Shown here: one piece after another, positions 42,922-50,983 of the stretch
Layout of the letters: each line of letters opens with the position of its first letter
How positions within the stretch are numbered: the first letter of the stretch is position 1
Source of the DNA: JBFWUM01 sp050247255
GTDB taxonomy: Bacteria; Acidobacteriota; Vicinamibacteria; Vicinamibacterales; UBA2999
Direction: 5' to 3'
Assembly: GCA_050247255.1 (NCBI GenBank)
Contig: JBFWUM010000007.1
Coordinates: 37,208 to 101,207, forward strand
DNA length: 64,000 nucleotides
Program-made: the position numbers and the translations under genes
Notes under the pieces: generated by a model
Seen by the model: the letters and a program-made list of their open reading frames with translations, nothing else
Told to the model about the DNA's origin: nothing
The model's database searches: none

Positions 42922-44251
42922 GTTCCTCCTGGTGGCCCTCAGCCTGACGATTGCGGCGTGCGCGGCGCGGACGGCGCCGCCGCTGCCGTCGGTGCTGCAG
43001 CATCCTGACTTCGTTTACCCGCAGGTGCCGGCAGCGCTCGCGGCGTCGCCCGGCGCTGAACGCATCGACCGCGGCTGGCGTTTCCTGCAGAACGGCAACG
43101 TGCGCCAGGCCGATCGCGAGTTTGCCGAGGCCAGGCGCCGGGACCCGGCTCTGTATCCGGCGCAGGCCGGCAGCGGCTACGTGGCGCTGGCGCGCGGCGA
43201 TGCCTCGGCCGCCCTGCCGTTCTTCGACGCGGCGCTCGCCGCCGACGCCCGGTATGCGCCCGCGCTCGTCGGGCGCGGCCAGGCTTTGCTGTCGCTCGAC
43301 CGGGAGGCTGACGCGCTTGCCGCCTTCGAGGCCGCGCTCGCCGCCGACCCGGCGCGGACCGCGCTTCGCCCGCGCATCGACGCCGTGCGGCTGAACGTGG
43401 TGCAGGAGTTGATTGCGGGGGGCAGGACGGCCGCGGCGGCTGGCCAGCTGGCCGAGGCGCGCGCCTCGCTCGAACGCGCCGTCGCGCTCTCGCCGGAGAG
43501 CGGGCTGGTGTACCGCGAGCTCGGCCTCGTCGAACGCCGGCTGGGCGACGAGTCGGCCGCGCTCGATCACTTCCGCCGCGCCGCGGATCTCGACGCCTTC
43601 GACGCCGTGTCGCGCGTGCAACTCGGGGAGATCCTGGCCGCGCGGGGGGACTACGCCGGCGCCGAGGCGGCCTACCGCGCCGCCAACACCATCGAGCCGA
43701 CGCCGGAGCTGGCGCGCCGCATCGCCGACACGGCGGCCCTGGCGCGCGACGCGGCGCTGCCGGCGCCCTTCCGAGCCATTCCGGCCGCCGCGCGCCTGAC
43801 GCGCGGCGACCTGGCGGCGTTGATCGGCGTGCGGCTCGCGGACATCATTGCCGCCATGCCGGGACAGGAGGACGTCCTCACCGACGTGCGAGGCCACTGG
43901 GCGACGCCGTGGGTTACGCAGGTCGAGCGCGCCGGGGTCGTCGAGGCGTTCGAGAACCACACGTTCCAGCCCGCGGCTGCCGTCCGGCGCGTTGACCTCG
44001 CCGCCGCCGTCAGCCGGCTCGTCAGCTACCTGGCGGTCAGCCGGCCCGCGCTGCAGACGCAGATCGGACGACGTCCACAGATTGCGGACGTGCCGCCCGG
44101 ACACCTGAACTACCCGCAGGTCTCGGTCGCCGTTGCCTCCGGAGTGCTCCCGCTGCTGCCCGGCAACCGTTTCGATGTGACCGCTCCCGTGTCGGGGGCC
44201 GATGCCGTCGAGGCCGTCGCCCGCCTCCGCGCGCTCGCCAACGCCCGCTGA
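42914..44251 (+). CDS. TPR lipoprotein with C-terminal SLH-like domain
   Basis: 445 residues. The signal MRRFLLVALSLTIAAC ends in a lipobox Cys16. Residues 48-290 hold about six TPRs ('ALVGRGQALLSLDREADAL', 'YRELGLVERRLGDESAALDHF'). The C-terminal 140 residues ('LTDVRGHWATPWVTQVERAGVV' and 'FQPAAAVRRVDLAAAVSRL') fit an S-layer-homology repeat that would attach it to the cell wall or envelope polymer. Typical acidobacterial envelope protein; function unknown. Confidence 0.88.
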   Translation: MRRFLLVALSLTIAACAARTAPPLPSVLQHPDFVYPQVPAALAASPGAERIDRGWRFLQNGNVRQADREFAEARRRDPALYPAQAGSGYVALARGDASAALPFFDAALAADARYAPALVGRGQALLSLDREADALAAFEAALAADPARTALRPRIDAVRLNVVQELIAGGRTAAAAGQLAEARASLERAVALSPESGLVYRELGLVERRLGDESAALDHFRRAADLDAFDAVSRVQLGEILAARGDYAGAEAAYRAANTIEPTPELARRIADTAALARDAALPAPFRAIPAAARLTRGDLAALIGVRLADIIAAMPGQEDVLTDVRGHWATPWVTQVERAGVVEAFENHTFQPAAAVRRVDLAAAVSRLVSYLAVSRPALQTQIGRRPQIADVPPGHLNYPQVSVAVASGVLPLLPGNRFDVTAPVSGADAVEAVARLRALANAR

Positions 44252-44253
44252 AC

Positions 44254-44808
44254 GTGCGCTACCTCACCCTGGCGAACCAGCTGACGATCCTCCGGATCCT
44301 GCTGATCCCGGTCTTTGTCCTGCTGCTCGTCTACGATCAGCTCGGGGCGGCGTTCGCCGCGTTCGTCGCCGCCGGCATCACCGATGCGCTCGACGGCCTT
44401 GCCGCCCGCCGCGCGGGGGAGCGCACGGCGCTTGGTGCCTGGCTCGACCCGGCCGCTGACAAGCTGCTGGCGGTCACCAGCTTCATCATGCTGACGCTGC
44501 CGCTGCTGCCGCTGACCAACCACATCCCCGTCTGGTTGACGATCCTCGTGATCAGCCGCGACGTCGTCATCGTCGCCGTCGTCGCCATCGTCAACCTGGC
44601 GATCGGCCCGCGCACGTTCCGCCCGTCGCTGTGGGGGAAGTGCGCGACAGCGGCCTACATCGTGCTGGTGGTCGTGGTGATGTTCTTCAACTGGATGCGC
44701 CAGCAGTCCGTGCTGGTCGACGTGGCCATCGCGCTCGCGCTGGCCCTGACGCTCGTCTCGGCCGGCGACTACCTCGTTCGGTTGCGGCGACTCGTCAACG
44801 AGCACTAG
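44254..44808 (+). CDS. pgsA: CDP-alcohol phosphatidyltransferase, probably PgsA
   Basis: 184 residues from GTG 44254. The CDP-alcohol transferase motif is intact: DALDGLAARRAGERTALGAW then LDP..DK (D-x2-DG-x2-AR-x8-G-x3-D-x3-D, about residues 47-70). Four or five membrane helices. It most likely makes phosphatidylglycerophosphate from CDP-diacylglycerol and glycerol 3-phosphate, the first step to phosphatidylglycerol and cardiolipin; other acceptors in the family cannot be excluded. Confidence 0.88.
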   Translation: MRYLTLANQLTILRILLIPVFVLLLVYDQLGAAFAAFVAAGITDALDGLAARRAGERTALGAWLDPAADKLLAVTSFIMLTLPLLPLTNHIPVWLTILVISRDVVIVAVVAIVNLAIGPRTFRPSLWGKCATAAYIVLVVVVMFFNWMRQQSVLVDVAIALALALTLVSAGDYLVRLRRLVNEH

Positions 44809-44809
44809 A

Positions 44810-44869
44810 TCACAGGAGGAAAGGAGAAAGGAGATCTACAAGTGTTCTCCTGCCTCCTTGCTTCTGTGA
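44810..44869. repeat. Imperfect inverted repeat between convergent genes
   Basis: TCACAGGAGGAAAGGAG on the left pairs imperfectly with CTCCTTGCTTCTGTGA on the right around a short centre. It separates pgsA from the convergent UDP-xylose synthase gene and may act as a two-way terminator or be a dispersed repeat. Confidence 0.6.
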
Positions 44870-44876
44870 AACCTGT

Positions 44877-45806
44877 CTAGATCTTGCCCTTGAAGTATTC
44901 GACGGTCTTCAGCAGCCCTTCTTCGAGCTGGACCTTCGGTTCCCAGCCGAGCAGGGTGCGGGCGCGGGTGATGTCAGGGCGGCGCTGCTTCGGATCGTCC
45001 ACCGGCAGCGGGCGATAGACGATCCGGCTCTTCGAGCCGACCAGGCGGATGATCGTCCGCGCGATCTCTTCGATCGTGACCTCGTGCGGGTTGCCGATGT
45101 TTACCGGGTCGTTCAGGCTCGAATCCATCAGCCGCACAATCCCGTCGACGAGATCGGTGACGTAGCAGAAGCTGCGCGTCTGCGTGCCGTCGCCGAAGAC
45201 GGTGACGTCTTCGCCGCGCAGCGCCTGCGACATGAACGCCGGCACGGCGCGGCCGTCACGCAGCCGCATGCGCGGGCCGTAAGTGTTGAAGATGCGGACG
45301 ATCTTCGTGTCGAGCCCGTGATAGCGGTGGTAGGCCAGCGTCAGCGCCTCGGCAAACCGCTTTGCCTCGTCGTACACACCGCGCGGTCCGATCGGGTTGA
45401 CGTTGCCCCAGTACGTCTCTTTCTGCGGATGCTCCAGCGGGTCGCCGTACACCTCGGACGTGGAGGCGGTGACGAAACGGGCGCCCTTGCTCTTGGCCAG
45501 CCCGAGCGCGTTGTGCGTGCCGAGCGACCCGACCTTCATCGTCTGGATCGGCAGCTCGAGGTAGTCGATCGGGCTCGCCGGGCTCGCCCAGTGCAGCACG
45601 TAGTCCACCGCCCCGTCGACGTCGATGTAGCGCGTCACGTCGTGGCGGATGAACTGGAAGTCCTGGTCGCGCAGGTGGGCGATGTTGCCCATGTCGCCGG
45701 TCAGCAGGTTGTCGATGCCGACGACCGAGTGGCCGCGGCGGAGGAGTTCTTCGCAGAGGTGGGAGCCGATGAACCCTGCGGCCCCTGTCACGACGGTTCT
45801 AGGCAT
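44877..45806 (-). CDS. UDP-glucuronate decarboxylase (UDP-xylose synthase)
   Basis: 309 residues, extended SDR. Marks: NAD-binding GAAGFIGSHL at the N-terminus, 'LHWASPASPIDY', 'TASTSEVYGDPLEHPQ', the catalytic Tyr-Lys pair in 'YDEAKRFAEAL', 'TKIVRIFNTYGPRM' and 'DGTQTRSFCYVTDLVDG'. This pattern is typical of UXS enzymes, which turn UDP-glucuronate into UDP-xylose. Its substrate would come from the Ugd encoded at 56392. It overlaps the priming phosphotransferase gene by 8 bp in the same operon. Confidence 0.93.
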   Translation of the reverse strand: MPRTVVTGAAGFIGSHLCEELLRRGHSVVGIDNLLTGDMGNIAHLRDQDFQFIRHDVTRYIDVDGAVDYVLHWASPASPIDYLELPIQTMKVGSLGTHNALGLAKSKGARFVTASTSEVYGDPLEHPQKETYWGNVNPIGPRGVYDEAKRFAEALTLAYHRYHGLDTKIVRIFNTYGPRMRLRDGRAVPAFMSQALRGEDVTVFGDGTQTRSFCYVTDLVDGIVRLMDSSLNDPVNIGNPHEVTIEEIARTIIRLVGSKSRIVYRPLPVDDPKQRRPDITRARTLLGWEPKVQLEEGLLKTVEYFKGKI

Positions 45807-47232
45807 TCGACGACCGGAAGCGGAACAGCGTCAGCCACATGATCTTGATGTCGAGCGCGACCGACCAGTTCTCGATGTAGTAGAGGTCGTACTCGATGCG
45901 TTTTTCGAGCGACGTGTTGCCGCGCCAGCCGTTGACCTGCGCCCAGCCCGTGATGCCGGCCTTCACCTTGTGCCGCAGCATGTACTGCGGAATCCGGTGC
46001 TTGAACTGCTCGACGAAGAACGGCCGCTCGGGCCGTGGTCCGACAATGGACATGTCGCCGCGCAGCACGTTCCAGAACTGCGGCAGCTCGTCGAGGTCGA
46101 AGCGGCGCAGGAACTTGCCGACCGGCGTCGCCCGCGGGTCGTCGTCACGCGCCCACACCGGCCCCGAGGAATCCTCGGCGCCGGCGTCCATCGAGCGGAA
46201 CTTGTACACGCTGAACGCCTTGCCGTCGAGCCCCATGCGCTCCTGGCGGTAGAACACCGGCCCGGGCGACCCCAGCTTCACCGCCAGGGCGATCAGCGCG
46301 CCCGGCACCGCCAGCACCGCCAGCGCCGCGGCGGAGAGCACGATGTCGATGGCGCGCTTCAGCAGGGCGTTGAACCCCTGCAGCGGCACGTCGTTGATGT
46401 TGATGATCGGCAGGCCGTCCAGGTCTTCGAGCCTGGCGCGCAGCGTGATGAACTGCAGCAGGTCGGGCACGACCTTGACGTCGATGAACTCGCGGCTGGT
46501 GATCTCAACCAGGTCGAGGAGCTTCGTGTGTTCCTCCAGCGGCAGCGCGGCGTACAGATGATCGACGCGCTCGCGCTGGGCGATCTCGCCGACCTCCGAC
46601 AGCGTGCCGAGCAGCGGCAGGCCGCGGTAGCCGATGTGGTCGCCGCCGGCGCGGTCGTCGACGAAGCCGACCACCTGGTAGCCGAGCTCGCGGTGCTGCA
46701 GGATGCGATCGGCCACCATGCGGCCGAGGTCGCCGGCGCCGGCAATCAGGATGCGCTTCAGGCCGACCCCGGCGCGCCAGCGGTGCTCCAGCAGCTGCCG
46801 GACCGCCTCGCGTGAGCCGTAGGTGAAGAGCACCGCCAGGCCGAGGAACAGCACCCAGACGACCTGCGACACCTGGTAGGCGCCGCGCGCCCGCTCGGCC
46901 GCCGAGGCGTAATACGCCTGGAAGTAGAGCGTGGTCACCACGCCGAGGACCACGGCGAGGATGCTGCCGATGAGGACGGCGAAGAAGTCGTCGATGCGCG
47001 AGCGGCCGCGGCGCAGCCGGTAGATCCCCTGGAGCTGGAAGGCGATCGGCGTGAGCACGGCGACCAGCGGCAGCACGGTGAGGTACTGCTCGATCGGCGG
47101 GTAGCCGCGGATGACGGGGATGAGGCCGCTCTCGAAGCGGATGCCGTAGGCCAGCAGGAACGCCCACGCCGCCAGCGCCGCATCGGTGATCACATAGAAG
47201 GCGATGAGCAGCCGGTTGTAGCGCTTTACCAT
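45799..47232 (-). CDS. Undecaprenyl-phosphate sugar-1-phosphate transferase (polyprenyl glycosylphosphotransferase)
   Basis: 477 residues, WcaJ/PssY type. Four N-terminal membrane helices, a CoA-binding-like Rossmann middle ('LIAGAGDLGRMVADRI') and a C-terminal PglC-like domain: 'LKRAIDIVLSAAALAV', 'GPVFYRQERMGLDGK', 'VYKFRSMDAGAE', 'LDELPQFWNVLRGDMSIVGPRPE' (spread over 46020-46100). It moves sugar phosphate, usually glucose or galactose, from UDP-sugar to undecaprenyl phosphate and so starts the repeat unit of an exopolysaccharide. The ATG overlaps the stop of the upstream glycosyltransferase. Confidence 0.95.
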   Translation of the reverse strand: MVKRYNRLLIAFYVITDAALAAWAFLLAYGIRFESGLIPVIRGYPPIEQYLTVLPLVAVLTPIAFQLQGIYRLRRGRSRIDDFFAVLIGSILAVVLGVVTTLYFQAYYASAAERARGAYQVSQVVWVLFLGLAVLFTYGSREAVRQLLEHRWRAGVGLKRILIAGAGDLGRMVADRILQHRELGYQVVGFVDDRAGGDHIGYRGLPLLGTLSEVGEIAQRERVDHLYAALPLEEHTKLLDLVEITSREFIDVKVVPDLLQFITLRARLEDLDGLPIININDVPLQGFNALLKRAIDIVLSAAALAVLAVPGALIALAVKLGSPGPVFYRQERMGLDGKAFSVYKFRSMDAGAEDSSGPVWARDDDPRATPVGKFLRRFDLDELPQFWNVLRGDMSIVGPRPERPFFVEQFKHRIPQYMLRHKVKAGITGWAQVNGWRGNTSLEKRIEYDLYYIENWSVALDIKIMWLTLFRFRSSNA

Positions 47233-48362
47233 CGCGTCCCGGCAGGCGCGGCCATGGTTTCGTCGACGGCGGCCTGGAACTCGCGGACGAAGCGGCTGGT
47301 CGAGAACCGTTCGGCGTGCGAACGGATGCGCGCCGTGTCGAACCGGGCGCGCGCGGCGGCGTCGAAGGCCTCGGCAAACGCCGCCGCGGTCGGTTCTGCG
47401 GCGAGCACGCCGGTCTCACCGTCCACGACGGTTTCAAGCGCGCCGCCGCGGGCGAGTGCGACGACGGGGCGGCCGCAGGCCTGCGCTTCCACCGGCACGA
47501 TGCCGAAATCCTCCTCGCCCGGCAGGACGACGGCGCGCGCGCGGCGATACTCGTCGCGGACCTGATCGTCCGGCAGCCGGCCGAGGAACTCCACGTCGAA
47601 GCCGGCCTGCCCTGAGCGGAGCCGAAGGGCCGCCCGCTCGAGCGCCGCCCGTTCGGGACCGTCGCCGACGATGCGCAGCCGGGCGCCGGCCAGGCGCGCG
47701 CCCTCCATGGCCAGTTCGATCCGCTTGTACGGAACCAGCGCCGAGACGATCAGGAACGCATCTCCTGATGGCACGGCCGGGTCGGGGGTGAAGTATTCGG
47801 TGTTGACGGGTGGATACACGATGGTCGCTTCGCGATTGTAGTATCGCCGGATCCGCCGCGCAACATGTTGGGAAATAGCAAGATAGCGGCTCGGGCGTCC
47901 TGCCGTGGCGCGGTCCCATCGCGCCATCCGCGCCATGACCCGGCGCAGCGCAGCGCTGGCCATCGGCCCGACGCGCTCGGGGCCGAAGTAGGCGTCGAAC
48001 TGATCCCACGCGTAGCGCATGGGCGTGAAGCAGTAACAGAGATGGCGCGCGTGCCCGGGCGTGACGACCGACTTGGCGACGCAGTGGCTGAAGCTCAGGA
48101 CGAGGTCGAAGCGATCGAAGGAAAAGCCTTCGATGGCCCACGGGAAGAGCGGCAGGTAGTTCCGGTAGTAGCGGCGTGCCGCGGGGAGACGTTGCACGAC
48201 CGAGGTATGGATGCGACGCCGCTCGATCGCCGGCGACACCGACCCCGGCACGTGGAGCAGCGTGAACAACTCGGCGCCGGGGTACGCCTCGGCCACCGGC
48301 TCGAGCGATCGCTCGCCGCCGCGCATGCCGGTCAGCCAGTCGTGGACGAGGGCGATTTGCAT
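47226..48362 (-). CDS. Glycosyltransferase family 4, with in-frame LRSGQA repeat
   Basis: 378 residues. GT-B fold with 'HDWLTGMRGGERSLE' at the start, 'FSHCVAKSVV', 'YPPVNTEYF', 'SALVPYKRIELAM' and the donor-site motif 'GEEDFGIVPVEAQACGRPVVAL'. It adds one sugar, probably mannose or glucose, to the lipid-linked unit. Around residue 250 the peptide 'ALRLRSGQAG' is encoded by the short repeat at 47606-47629; this surface turn is normally shorter. The frame is preserved, so the protein may still work. Confidence 0.92.
   Translation of the reverse strand: MQIALVHDWLTGMRGGERSLEPVAEAYPGAELFTLLHVPGSVSPAIERRRIHTSVVQRLPAARRYYRNYLPLFPWAIEGFSFDRFDLVLSFSHCVAKSVVTPGHARHLCYCFTPMRYAWDQFDAYFGPERVGPMASAALRRVMARMARWDRATAGRPSRYLAISQHVARRIRRYYNREATIVYPPVNTEYFTPDPAVPSGDAFLIVSALVPYKRIELAMEGARLAGARLRIVGDGPERAALERAALRLRSGQAGFDVEFLGRLPDDQVRDEYRRARAVVLPGEEDFGIVPVEAQACGRPVVALARGGALETVVDGETGVLAAEPTAAAFAEAFDAAARARFDTARIRSHAERFSTSRFVREFQAAVDETMAAPAGTRW
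47606..47629 (-). repeat. Interspersed repeat read as LRSGQA inside a glycosyltransferase gene
   Basis: Minus-strand sequence CCCTTCGGCTCCGCTCAGGG plus CAGG. The form CTTCGGCTCCGCTCAGGGCA is a common dispersed repeat in several bacterial groups. Here it lies in frame in the gene. Confidence 0.6.
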
Positions 48363-48448
48363 AGAAGTTAGAAGTTAGAAGTCAGAAGTTAGAAGTTAGA
48401 AGTTAGAAGGTGGTTCTGCCTTCTCACTTCTGGCTTCTAGCTTCTGGC
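48362..48448. repeat. Seven-base tandem repeat with mirrored arm
   Basis: Seven consecutive 7-bp units (TAGAAGT with single changes) at 48362-48410, then five 7-bp units of the complementary type TTCTNNC at 48414-48448. The two arms could form a long imperfect hairpin. The right arm includes the stop codon of the glycosyltransferase at 48437. It lies between two co-oriented glycosyltransferase genes. Confidence 0.8.
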
Positions 48449-49558
48449 TCCTCCCACCGCGCGATAGACGTTGTGAATCTTCGCGACCGACTGCTCCCAG
48501 GAGAAGTCGCGGGCGCGCTTCAGGCCGCGCTCGCGCATGGCGGCGGCCAGCGCAGGATCGGCGAGCACGCGGCGCATGCCGTCGGCGATCGACTCGACGT
48601 CCGTCGGATCGACGAGCACGGCCGCATCGCCGGTCACCTCCGGCAGCGACGACACGTTCGAGGTGACGACCGGCGTGCCGCAGGCCATCGCCTCCAGCGG
48701 CGGCAGGCCGAAGCCTTCGTAAAGAGAGGGGAAGACGAAGACGGACGCCAGCCGGTAGAGGACGGCGAGCGTATCGTCGGACAGGTAGCCGAGGAAGCGC
48801 ACCTGCTTGTGCAGCTTGTGGCTGTGCACCGCGCGCCGCAGGGCCGGCAGCTTGCTGATCTCGTCGCCGATGATCAGCAGCTTGACGTCCTCGAACCCCG
48901 CGGTCTGCCGCAGCGCATCGTACGCCTCGATCAGCCGCACCAGGTTCTTGTGCGGCTTGATGTTGCCGACGTAGAGCACGAAGCGGTGGGCGAGCTGGTA
49001 GCGCTCGCGCACCCGCGCCACCTCTTCTTCGGGCGGCACGCGCCAGAACCGCTCGTCGATGGCGTTGTAGACGACGTCGATCTTGCTGGGCGAGACCCGG
49101 AAGAAGTGCAGGATGTCGCGCTTGGAGGCCTCGGACACGGTGAGGATGCGCTCCGCCTTGCGCGCCGCGCTCCACATGGTGCCGCGCGCATACGCGTAGG
49201 CGGCGCGGTTGGGGAGGTACTGCGGGAACATCAGGTGGATGCAGTCGTGAATCGTCACCACCGCCGGGCAGCGGATCGCCTGCGGCAGCACGTAATGCGG
49301 CGCGTGGAACAGGTCCGGCTTCTCGCGGTGCAGCACCCAGGGAACGTGCAGCTGCTCGCGGATGGAGTAGTTGGGCGACGGCTCGAGCACGGCGCGGAAG
49401 TTGGGTCCGAGCGAGGCGGCCACGCCGAGATCCTGCTCGGTCGTCAGCAGGACGTACTCGGTCGACTGGTCGATCCGGGCCAGGTGGCGAAGGATGTTCC
49501 GGATGTAGGTGCCAATGCCGAAATCGTGCAGTTTCCGGGCATCAATCGCCACGCGCAT
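48437..49558 (-). CDS. Glycosyltransferase family 4
   Basis: 373 residues, WbaZ/mannosyltransferase-like GT4. Marks: 'VAIDARKLHDFGIGTYIRN', 'HYVLPQAIRCPAVVTIHD', 'SEASKRDILHFF', 'YVGNIKPHKNLVRLIEAY' and donor-binding 'FPSLYEGFGLPPLEAMACG'. Last residues are coded by the repeat arm at 48437-48448. A TATAAT on the minus strand at 49567-49572, 9 bp before the start, suggests a nearly leaderless transcript. It is the first gene of the minus-strand operon that ends with UDP-xylose synthase. Confidence 0.93.
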   Translation of the reverse strand: MRVAIDARKLHDFGIGTYIRNILRHLARIDQSTEYVLLTTEQDLGVAASLGPNFRAVLEPSPNYSIREQLHVPWVLHREKPDLFHAPHYVLPQAIRCPAVVTIHDCIHLMFPQYLPNRAAYAYARGTMWSAARKAERILTVSEASKRDILHFFRVSPSKIDVVYNAIDERFWRVPPEEEVARVRERYQLAHRFVLYVGNIKPHKNLVRLIEAYDALRQTAGFEDVKLLIIGDEISKLPALRRAVHSHKLHKQVRFLGYLSDDTLAVLYRLASVFVFPSLYEGFGLPPLEAMACGTPVVTSNVSSLPEVTGDAAVLVDPTDVESIADGMRRVLADPALAAAMRERGLKRARDFSWEQSVAKIHNVYRAVGGARS

Positions 49559-49632
49559 GTGGGTGAATTATATCGGTCCATCGGCCGATAACCCTGTCGG
49601 CCGCCCCTGTCAGGCGCGGCAATTGAGCACAC

Positions 49633-50824
49633 ATGGACAGCGGGCAGGTGAGGGGCGCGCTTCTGGCGCTCGCCCTGGTATTGATCGTCGGTTTCGGCGC
49701 CATGCTGGTGCTCCGGCCCGTGCTGCCTGCGCCCGCCATCGTCGAACAGGTACCGGTGATTGAGACAGCGCCGGCGCCTGCCCCGGCTCCCGCCGCTGCT
49801 TTCACGCCGGCGCCAGCGGCACCGGCACCGGCACCGATATCGCCCCCGGTCATCGCGGCGTCAGCCCCGCGTTCGCTGGAGGATGTCATTGCCGGCGCCT
49901 TGCCGGCGGTCGTCTCGATCCAGGCCGGCGCGTCGCGAGGGACCGGCTTCTTCGTCAGCCCCGATCGCGTCCTGACCAACCATCACGTCATCGACGGCCA
50001 GTCGTTCGTCGAGCTCACGAGCGGCACTGCGAAGTATTCGGCGCGCGTCGCCAGCGTATCGCCCGGGGCCGACCTTGCGGTGCTTCAGGTGACCAATCCC
50101 AACCCGCAGCAGGCTGTGTTGCGGCTCGGATCGGCATCGGCCGCGCGGCCCGGGCAGGAGGTGGTCGCGGTCGGGTCTGCCCTCGGGGTCCTTGCCAACA
50201 CCGTGACCCGCGGGATTGTCAGCGCGGTCCGGCGGGCCGGGGAGATCACGCTGCTGCAGACCGATGCCGCGATCAATCCCGGTAACAGTGGCGGGCCGCT
50301 GCTCGATCGCACCGGCACGGTGATCGGGGTCAACTCGATGACGGTCGCCAGCCGCGTCGGGCAGGGACTGGCGTTCGCCGTGGCCATCGATCACGCGGCC
50401 GACCTGCTGAACGGGCGCGGCGCCCGCGCGACGTCGACGCCGCTGCAGGCGCTCAACCAGACGATGTCGGGACAGACCGAGGCGGAGATGGCGCGGACGC
50501 GTGCCGGGCAGCAGTACGCGCAGGTGGTGGCGGCGGCGGCTCAGCGCGGCGCCGCGCTCGATCAGTACTGGGAGCAGGGCGCGCAGCTGTGCGTCACCAG
50601 CGCCGTGAACGCGGGCGACCGCCCGTGGTTTGCCGTTCTGGAGCCCAACGGCGTGACCCTCGCGCCGCTGTCGGCCTACAACTGCCCGGGATGGCTCGAG
50701 ACGCTCCGCAGCAACGCCGACCAGCTCCGCGCCGCCATCGACGACGCCGCCGAGACCGCCCGCCGCGCCGGCGTGTTCCCCGGCGTCATGCGCGATGCCC
50801 GGCGACGAGCGCGCATGGACTGGC
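49633..50824 (+). CDS. Trypsin-like (DegP/HtrA-type) serine protease, 3' end in gap
   Basis: 397 visible residues. An N-terminal membrane anchor (LLALALVLIVGFGAMLVL) is followed by an Ala/Pro linker and an S1C protease domain: His118 in 'TNHHVI', Asp147 in 'ADLAVL' and Ser219 in 'NPGNSGGPLL'. No PDZ domain follows; instead there is a helical stretch and a small domain with 'LCVTSAVNAGDRPWF' and 'YNCPGW', whose Cys pair may bond. The protease faces the periplasm. The gene runs into the N gap, so its real end is unknown. It is divergent from the glycosyltransferase at 48437. Confidence 0.9.
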
Positions 50825-50924
50825 NNNNNNNNNNNNNNNNNNNNNNNNNNNNNNNNNNNNNNNNNNNNNNNNNNNNNNNNNNNNNNNNNNNNNNNNNNNN
50901 NNNNNNNNNNNNNNNNNNNNNNNN
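50825..50924. other. Assembly gap (100 N)
   Basis: Exactly 100 N. It removes the 3' end of the protease gene and is followed directly by a short tandem repeat, which may explain why assembly stopped here. Confidence 0.98.
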
Positions 50925-50948
50925 AGCACCCCTAGCACCCCTAGCACC
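50925..50948. repeat. Short tandem repeat at gap edge
   Basis: AGCACCCCT-type 9-bp units, two and a half visible copies, cut on the left by the gap; the array may continue into it. Confidence 0.6.
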
Positions 50949-50983
50949 GACACACGACAGTACCGTTAGTACCGACATTGCTC

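Noticed and set aside
48362..48448. CRISPR or phage attachment site
   Set aside because: The 7-bp period is far too short, there are no spacers, and no integrase gene is near.
49567..49600. A full promoter for the glycosyltransferase at 48437
   Set aside because: The TATAAT is good, but the only -35-like bases are 22 bp away; kept only as a remark in that gene entry.
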